Assembly: GCF_047246645.1 (NCBI RefSeq)
Contig: NZ_JBFOKR010000022.1
Coordinates: 1 to 64,000 of the forward strand
Source of the DNA: Ferdinandcohnia sp047246645
GTDB taxonomy: Bacteria; Bacillota; Bacilli; Bacillales; Bacillaceae_L
Length of the DNA stretch: 64,000 bases
Reading direction: 5' to 3'
Below the pieces are notes generated by a model. The model had not been told where the DNA came from. It did not search any database and was given only the letters and a program-made list of their open reading frames with translations. Position 1 is the first letter of the stretch. The number at the start of each line of letters is the position of its first letter. Shown here one piece after another: positions 59,017 through 64,000 of the stretch. The translations under genes and the position numbers were made by a program.

Positions 59017-59447
59017 CCTTTGAGTTCGCAGTGGGCCTTTAATCCGGAAAGAACCAATTCGGCCGTCTGTTTTGTTATACTTTTAAAAAGCTTTTCGACA
59101 AAGTTCATAAAAGATAAATGATAGATCGTTTCAAATTCTTGCTCAACTAGTGTACGGTTCCCATCTGCGTGAAGCCTATAGGTTATATACATGACATATT
59201 TGTCAGCACGTAGTTCAAACGAATAAAGAGTTGGAGATATAATATCCTTATTAGTTCCCTTAAGTGTTACTGTATGGTTTCCTTCCACTGCGGTAAGAGT
59301 ATAAGTAGCACCAGGTTTCATCTCATCTAGTTGGTTATGATAAGTAATATTTGTTACGTTTAAGAACCATTTCTCACGTTCTTTTGAACTTGAGATCATG
59401 GCGAATACTGAAGAAATCGGTAAATCAATTAATTTTGTTATTTTCAT
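59001..59447 (-). CDS. SRPBCC-superfamily protein (START-like fold)
   Basis: 148 residues in the polyketide-cyclase/START fold: N-terminal strand and helix IDLPISSVFAMISS, alternating strands (TYTLTAVEGNHTVTLKG, VMYITYRLH) and a long C-terminal helix. Members bind hydrophobic ligands; no ligand is predicted. GAGGGAAAC precedes the ATG. Confidence 0.7.
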   Translation of the reverse strand: MKITKLIDLPISSVFAMISSSKEREKWFLNVTNITYHNQLDEMKPGATYTLTAVEGNHTVTLKGTNKDIISPTLYSFELRADKYVMYITYRLHADGNRTLVEQEFETIYHLSFMNFVEKLFKSITKQTAELVLSGLKAHCELKGKEPN

Positions 59448-59527
59448 TTGTTTCCCTCACTATCTTTCTTCTTATGCTACCATATCAAAAAAGCACATTA
59501 TTTCCTATATGAGAGAGGAGAGTATTT

Positions 59528-60043
59528 ATGGAAAAATTAGTTGGTTTAGAACCTATATCCGAAGAAGACGCAGAGGTATTAATACTCGGTTCTATGCCAA
59601 GTGAAGAATCGCTTAAAAGAAGTGAGTATTATGGTAATAAACGCAATCACTTTTGGAAAATCATGTTTCTTTTATTTAATCATCCAGAGTTAACGGATTA
59701 TAGTGAAAAACTTGTTTTCTTAAAATCTAGAAAAATTGCGTTATGGGATGTAATCAAAACATGCAGACGTAAAGGAAGTTTAGATGTAAATATTAGAGAT
59801 GAAGAACCAAATGATCTAGAAAGTTTTATAGAAACACATTCAAATATACGTCTGATTGTCTGTAATGGAACAAAATCCTTTATAAGCTTTAAAAAACACA
59901 TTGGACTTGGACGTTTTCCGGGTGTAGAAGTTGTTAAACTTCCATCTACCAGCCCTGTTCCTGGTAAATATAACAAAACTCTTGAAGGCAAGCTTCAAGA
60001 GTGGGAGATCATAAGATCTTTTTTAAATCATCCTCAATTTTAA
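59528..60043 (+). CDS. DNA-deoxyinosine (hypoxanthine) glycosylase, UDG family 6
   Basis: 171 residues of the uracil-DNA-glycosylase superfamily with motif 1 LGSMPSEESLKRSEYYGNKR, then RNHFWKI and the C-terminal LPSTSP motif of family 6. It should remove hypoxanthine arising from adenine deamination. GAGAGGAGAG lies upstream of the ATG. Its 3' end overlaps the convergent peroxidase gene by 35 bp. Confidence 0.85.
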   Translation: MEKLVGLEPISEEDAEVLILGSMPSEESLKRSEYYGNKRNHFWKIMFLLFNHPELTDYSEKLVFLKSRKIALWDVIKTCRRKGSLDVNIRDEEPNDLESFIETHSNIRLIVCNGTKSFISFKKHIGLGRFPGVEVVKLPSTSPVPGKYNKTLEGKLQEWEIIRSFLNHPQF

Positions 60044-60485
60044 CAGGCTCGGTTTGTGGTGCATACCGTTCCACGACCTTGCCATTTTTATCTACTAAGA
60101 ACTTTGTGAAGTTCCATTTAATAGCTTTAGACAACAATCCCTTTTGCTCTTCTTTCAAATACTTGAATAGTGGGTCTGCGTTTTCACCGTTCACATCGAT
60201 TTTTCCAAACATCGGGAATGAAACGCCATAGTTTAATTCGCAAAAAGAGGTTGTTTCGGCGATATCTTCAAATTCTTGATTGTTAAATTGTGCGCATGGA
60301 AAGCCCAGTATAACTAACCCTTGGTCTTTGTATTTATCATATAACTCCTGTAAGCCTTGAAACTGAGGCGTTAACCCGCATTTACTGGCTGTGTTTACAA
60401 TGATAAGCGTTTTTCCTTCAAAGTCTTTCAATGATTTTAACGTACCATTCGTTGTTTTTACCTCAAAATCATATACGGTTGACAT
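60009..60485 (-). CDS. glutathione-peroxidase-family thiol peroxidase (BsaA-like)
   Basis: 158 residues with peroxidatic C36 in NTASKCGLTPQ, Q70 in GFPCAQFNNQE and W in IKWNFTKFLVD, the catalytic set of Cys-type GPx proteins, which use thioredoxin in bacteria. It reduces hydroperoxides. The minus-strand ribosome site AAAGGAGAG lies upstream of the ATG. Confidence 0.9.
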   Translation of the reverse strand: MSTVYDFEVKTTNGTLKSLKDFEGKTLIIVNTASKCGLTPQFQGLQELYDKYKDQGLVILGFPCAQFNNQEFEDIAETTSFCELNYGVSFPMFGKIDVNGENADPLFKYLKEEQKGLLSKAIKWNFTKFLVDKNGKVVERYAPQTEPVKIEDDLKKIL

Positions 60486-60676
60486 CTCGATCTCTCCTTT
60501 AGCGTGTCTTATTTATATCGTAAATTATGTACTGTCGGTAAGCAAATTTGAGTAACTCAGAAGCTATAAAAATTTCGTGAACAAGTTTAGTTCTAAAAAT
60601 TAAAACAGCAGGAATTCTGTGGAATAAAGTCGAATATATGTAATCTGATATGACATAAAATGTTAGGAGCTACTTC

Positions 60677-61912
60677 ATGAATCAACTTTTTCAAAAATGG
60701 AAGTTTCCTGCAATGCTCTTAACGGGTATTGGGATATCAGGGTTAGGGGATTTCATTTATCTAGTTGCGATTAACTTACTAGTTTTACAGATGACGGGAT
60801 CAGCAGCTGCTGTTGCAGGTTTATGGATTGTTGGGCCAATAACCTCAATTTTGATTAATGGTTGGTCAGGCAGTATTATTGACCGGTCAAATAAACGCAA
60901 AATCATGATAATTACAGATATTGTACGAGCGATTGCGGTTGCAATCATACCGCTTTTATCTAGTATCTGGTCCATTTATGCACTCTTGTTTATCATTAGC
61001 ATTGCGAAATCATTTTTTAATCCAACTTCAACAACGTATATTGCAGCTTTGGTACCAAAGGAACAAAGAAAAACCTTTAATTCGATACATAGCCTTGTTT
61101 CATCTGGAGCATTTATCGTTGGGCCTGCTATAGCGGGAGTTTTATTCATGGTAGGCAGTGTTGAGATTGCAATCTATTGTAACGCCATTTCGTTTATCAT
61201 CTCTGCAATCGTTATTGCACTTTTGCCGAATATAGATGGAAGTAAAAGCCAAACAACCAAGAGATTACAACTGAAAAATCTACTTGAAGATTGGAAAGAA
61301 GTTATTAATTTCAGTAAGAAAGAAACCTTTGTCATGGTCATCTATTCTAGTTTTCTTTTATTTACAATTATAACGCTGGCCCTGGATTCGCAAGAGGTTG
61401 TCTTTGCACAGCGGGTTATTGGGTTATCAGAGATCGAATATAGCTTATTAATTAGCATTACTGGGATAGGCTACACAACGGGAGCTTTAGTAGTTGTATT
61501 AGTTTCTAGATTTCTATCTATACGGCATCTAATCGGAGTAGGTCTTGTAATGCTGGCGATTGGATACTTCATCTATTCCGTTTCGAGCACGTTCCTAATG
61601 GCGACAATCGGATTTGTTATATTAGGATTCTTTAATGCATTTTCTAATACTGGGTTTAGTACCTTTTATCAAAATAATATACCGCTCGACATAATGGGGC
61701 GTGTTACAAGTATTGTAAGTGTTTTGCAGAGTTCGGTTTCGGTCATCTTCCTATTAATTATTGGAATCTTGGGAGATTTATTACCGCTTCGTTATACGAT
61801 TGTGACATTAACGATAATAAGTGTTTTACTTGCTGTATTCGTTTATATGCTGGTGTTGCAGCCTAAGCAAAAAATATATTTTTCTGAGTCTACTTCTGTG
61901 GACGTGAATTAA
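60677..61912 (+). CDS. MFS transporter
   Basis: 411 residues with twelve predicted spans and the loop 2-3 motif SIIDRSNKRKIMI typical of drug-efflux MFS proteins (MFS_3/enterobactin-exporter type). Substrate unknown. TTAGGAG is the ribosome site. A 53-residue membrane protein gene follows after 15 bp. Confidence 0.83.
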   Translation: MNQLFQKWKFPAMLLTGIGISGLGDFIYLVAINLLVLQMTGSAAAVAGLWIVGPITSILINGWSGSIIDRSNKRKIMIITDIVRAIAVAIIPLLSSIWSIYALLFIISIAKSFFNPTSTTYIAALVPKEQRKTFNSIHSLVSSGAFIVGPAIAGVLFMVGSVEIAIYCNAISFIISAIVIALLPNIDGSKSQTTKRLQLKNLLEDWKEVINFSKKETFVMVIYSSFLLFTIITLALDSQEVVFAQRVIGLSEIEYSLLISITGIGYTTGALVVVLVSRFLSIRHLIGVGLVMLAIGYFIYSVSSTFLMATIGFVILGFFNAFSNTGFSTFYQNNIPLDIMGRVTSIVSVLQSSVSVIFLLIIGILGDLLPLRYTIVTLTIISVLLAVFVYMLVLQPKQKIYFSESTSVDVN

Positions 61913-61927
61913 AGAGGAGAAGAAACT

Positions 61928-62089
61928 ATGGGTATAATAGGTATTTTATTAGCGGCATTACCATTTATATTGTTTTTGTTCATTTTCCACTGGGTGAATG
62001 TAATCAAAGTGAACAGTGATGAACAAATTGCACAAAATAAAAAAATCATCGAGTTACTCGAGAGTATTGATCTAAAGCTGAAACCTTAA
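61928..62089 (+). CDS. small single-span membrane protein
   Basis: 53 residues: a hydrophobic span (about 2-20) followed by a charged amphipathic helix (SDEQIAQNKKIIELLE). AAGAGGAG lies 8-9 bases before the ATG, and spacing to the MFS gene indicates co-translation. It may be an accessory subunit of the transporter. No family recognised. Confidence 0.6.
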   Translation: MGIIGILLAALPFILFLFIFHWVNVIKVNSDEQIAQNKKIIELLESIDLKLKP

Positions 62090-62111
62090 GAGTTACTCAG
62101 CGCTACACGCA

Positions 62112-62145
62112 TAAAAAAAGCTGCAACCTATAGAAGGATGCAGCT
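62112..62145 (-). terminator. terminator of the DUF3221 lipoprotein gene
   Basis: On the minus strand AGCTGCA (62145-62139) pairs with TGCAGCT (62125-62119), followed by TTTTTTT. Confidence 0.88.
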
Positions 62146-62152
62146 CATTTGT

Positions 62153-62509
62153 TTAATCCTCAATTATTTCAATCTTCTTTGCCTTTGCCTGTGCGGGTGC
62201 AGATTCGGCAATTCCACCTATTACCGTCACTTTCACCTTTTGTCCGACTTCAAATTTCTTTATGATAGAAGACTCAATCTCTTGTAAATTAATTCGAATA
62301 CTAGAAAGATAATACTCATCGATTATTTCCTGTTCTGTTTTGGTGTTGAATTGTTCTTTGTCTATCTTTTCGTTTAGGAGTAGTTCGTCACCTACTTCAA
62401 TAAGGTAACCTGTAATGTCCATTTCTTCCGTATCAATCGATGGTGTTTCGTTACCACAACCGCCAATAAAAAGGAGCAAAAAACTAAAGAGTAACAAATA
62501 TCGTTTCAT
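62153..62509 (-). CDS. DUF3221-like lipoprotein (YobA type)
   Basis: 118 residues. The lipobox FIGGC gives lipidation at C18. The mature part is a small beta-rich domain beginning GYLIEVGDELL and ending AQAKAKKIEIIED, as in DUF3221 proteins. Function unknown. GAGGTGAG precedes the ATG. Confidence 0.72.
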   Translation of the reverse strand: MKRYLLLFSFLLLFIGGCGNETPSIDTEEMDITGYLIEVGDELLLNEKIDKEQFNTKTEQEIIDEYYLSSIRINLQEIESSIIKKFEVGQKVKVTVIGGIAESAPAQAKAKKIEIIED

Positions 62510-62575
62510 CTTTTCTCACCTCATAGTAATTGGCGGAAAAATACATATAAAAGTTTCATAAAACCCGGATTATTT

Positions 62576-63175
62576 CTATTTCATTTTTACTAACTCTTGT
62601 TCAAGTTGTCTGAATTTCTCTTCCAGCACATGTGTAAAATGGTCGCGTGCTTGCTTGGCATCCATATCTGGAGAAGTGATATAAAGTGGTTCGCCAAAAA
62701 TAATCTTCGCCTTTTTAAATCGTAGTAACTCTTTAAAATTGTTCGGGCCAATATAGACTGCCGGAATTACTGGCACTTTTCCACGCTGAGCAATTGTAAT
62801 TGCTCCCTGTTTCAAGGCGGATTGCTCATTTGTTCGGGTTCCGCTAGGAAAAATACCGACTACCTCACCTTTTGCAAGTAAACGGGAAGGAATTTTCAAC
62901 ACACTAGGTCCCGGGTTATCACGGTCCACCGGGAACGCATTTAGCTTTTTTAAGAAACCGCCCAGCAACTTAATAGTGAAAAGTTCTTTTTTTGCCATGT
63001 AATGAATTTGTCTGGGTAATAAGGTCACTCCAAGCCATAGAATATCTACCCAACCTGTGTGGGTACAGGCTACTACATAAGCACCTTCTTTTGGTAAAAG
63101 GTCTTTGTTGTAGACTTTTATTCCTCCTGTGAGTGTAAGTATGCTTTTTACAATAGCTGCAATAAACGTATACAC
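62576..63175 (-). CDS. plsC: 1-acyl-sn-glycerol-3-phosphate acyltransferase PlsC
   Basis: 199 residues, equal to B. subtilis PlsC. It makes phosphatidic acid from lysophosphatidic acid. The HX4D motif is H39-T-G-W-V-D44. The FPEGTR motif reads FPSGTR, as I recall for B. subtilis PlsC. One N-terminal hydrophobic helix is present. GTG start at 63175 with AAAGGGGAAG upstream; a longer frame from 63247 lacks a site. Confidence 0.9.
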   Translation of the reverse strand: MYTFIAAIVKSILTLTGGIKVYNKDLLPKEGAYVVACTHTGWVDILWLGVTLLPRQIHYMAKKELFTIKLLGGFLKKLNAFPVDRDNPGPSVLKIPSRLLAKGEVVGIFPSGTRTNEQSALKQGAITIAQRGKVPVIPAVYIGPNNFKELLRFKKAKIIFGEPLYITSPDMDAKQARDHFTHVLEEKFRQLEQELVKMK

Positions 63176-63445
63176 TATGTACTTCCCCTTTTTAATTCTA
63201 TTTCTATTCAAAACTAGTAGATTACTAGCAAAATTATACCATGCCATAAGTAGTGTAAGCTCAAAAAAATTGGTAGACAGAGTCCGTTTTACTTTCAGAA
63301 AAAACCGTATTTATGATAAAATTAATTTGTAAGCAAGCCTTCTGCTACGCAAAACTCCACCCAAATTCCACTCTATGCCTCAGATGGATACTTTTATTAC
63401 TGTTATTACAAACTATAGATTATACAAAATGAACGGGGGAAATCT

Positions 63446-64000
63446 ATGTTAATTGAACATTTTGATACGGACTATATGATCATGCTATTTTCTTTTTTAT
63501 TGCTTTTAGGCGTTATGACAGCAAAGTTTTCAACAAGGGTCGGCGTCCCCGCGTTAGTATTATTCATGTTTCTGGGAATGGTTCTTGGAAGTGATGTGTT
63601 AGGTCTTATCTATTTTGATAATGCAAACGTTGCTCAACTTATTGGGGTACTTGCTCTTGTCATCATTCTCTTCGAAGGTGGATTACAAACAGAATGGAAG
63701 TCAGTGAAAAAGGTAGCAGGCCCATCTTTATCCTTGGCTACACTAGGAGTTCTCCTGACAACCTCTTTGGTTGCAGTCGGTGCAAAACTATTACTAGATA
63801 TTAACTGGCTTGAAGCGTTTTTAATTGGATCTATCGTAGGTTCGACAGATGCATCTGCTGTCTTTTCAGTATTGTCAGGTAAAAATATTAAGGAAAGACT
63901 TACTTCAACACTAGAGGCAGAGTCTGGTACAAATGACCCGATGGCAGTATTTTTAACATTGTCAGTCATCCAATTAATTGTTTCTGCCGATTCAAATATA
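63446..64000 (+). CDS. potassium/proton antiporter, CPA1/CvrA type, truncated by window end
   Basis: The first 185 residues are visible: about six membrane spans including ALVIILFEGGLQ, SIVGSTDASAVFSVL and AESGTNDPMAVF, hallmarks of CPA1 cation/proton antiporters of the NhaP2/CvrA type. The rest, probably with a cytoplasmic TrkA-C domain, lies beyond the window. ATG at 63446 follows GGGGGAAA. Confidence 0.85.
   Translation, partial: MLIEHFDTDYMIMLFSFLLLLGVMTAKFSTRVGVPALVLFMFLGMVLGSDVLGLIYFDNANVAQLIGVLALVIILFEGGLQTEWKSVKKVAGPSLSLATLGVLLTTSLVAVGAKLLLDINWLEAFLIGSIVGSTDASAVFSVLSGKNIKERLTSTLEAESGTNDPMAVFLTLSVIQLIVSADSNI

Overview
The window is chromosomal DNA from a low-GC, Gram-positive, spore-forming type bacterium of the Bacillaceae. 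Support comes from AGGAGG-type ribosome sites with many GTG and TTG starts, CcpA cre boxes, a perfect PerR box, and a backbone of yvjA, cccB, ftsEX, ctpB and minJ orthologues whose lengths match Bacillus subtilis proteins. The species cannot be named from the sequence.

Layout. (1) 1-75: 3' end of a group II intron. (2) 171-9363: galactan utilisation genes ganS, ganP, ganQ, ganA and a wall-anchored ganB. They are interrupted at 3840-4201 by two arrays of six 20-bp units. (3) 9397-9846: a decayed Opp/Dpp permease. (4) 10278-32453: a type VII secretion (T7SS) locus with an EssC-type ATPase, YukD, three WXG100-type proteins, two probable effector/immunity modules, an FHA protein, a PP2C phosphatase, a Hanks-type kinase with one membrane span and a TPR tail, a one-span protein with a periodic threonine motif, and a protein of about 15 Ig-like repeats anchored at both ends. 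(5) 32847-37757: a secreted metallophosphoesterase with lamin-tail domains. (6) 38242-41442: yvjA, cccB, ftsE, ftsX. (7) 41606-44480: a PerR-like regulator, a small zinc ribbon, a dead katA fragment and a catalase under a PerR box. (8) 44481-53720: a nitroreductase, acetyltransferases, ctpB, minJ, a sensor kinase and small membrane proteins. (9) 53972-57099: an FMN reductase behind an MhqR-like operator, then treR and treP without treA. (10) 57420-64000: assorted housekeeping and stress genes, ending in a truncated cation/proton antiporter.

How the genes work together. The gan genes form one pathway: wall-bound GanB cuts galactan, GanSPQ imports the oligomers and GanA hydrolyses them, with catabolite repression expected through cre. 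The T7SS block looks like one phospho-regulated secretion machine. The phosphatase/kinase pair could set phosphothreonine levels on the threonine-motif protein and on the FHA protein, to be read by FHA domains including the one in EssC. No recognisable EssB (YukC), EsaA (YueB) or EssA is present, so the kinase, the threonine-motif protein and the Ig-repeat protein are candidates to replace them. This is the most interesting system in the window. The two effector modules resemble, in architecture only, staphylococcal TspA/TsaI (glycine-zipper toxin plus membrane immunity) and TslA/TilA (lipase with reversed domain order plus lipoprotein immunity).

The window is also rich in short dispersed repeats: three 20-bp-period arrays, a three-copy double-hairpin repeat, a two-copy element of about 160-200 bp, and a GC-rich element. 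Two of these bracket the T7SS kinase gene. No tRNA, rRNA, CRISPR array or complete insertion sequence was seen.
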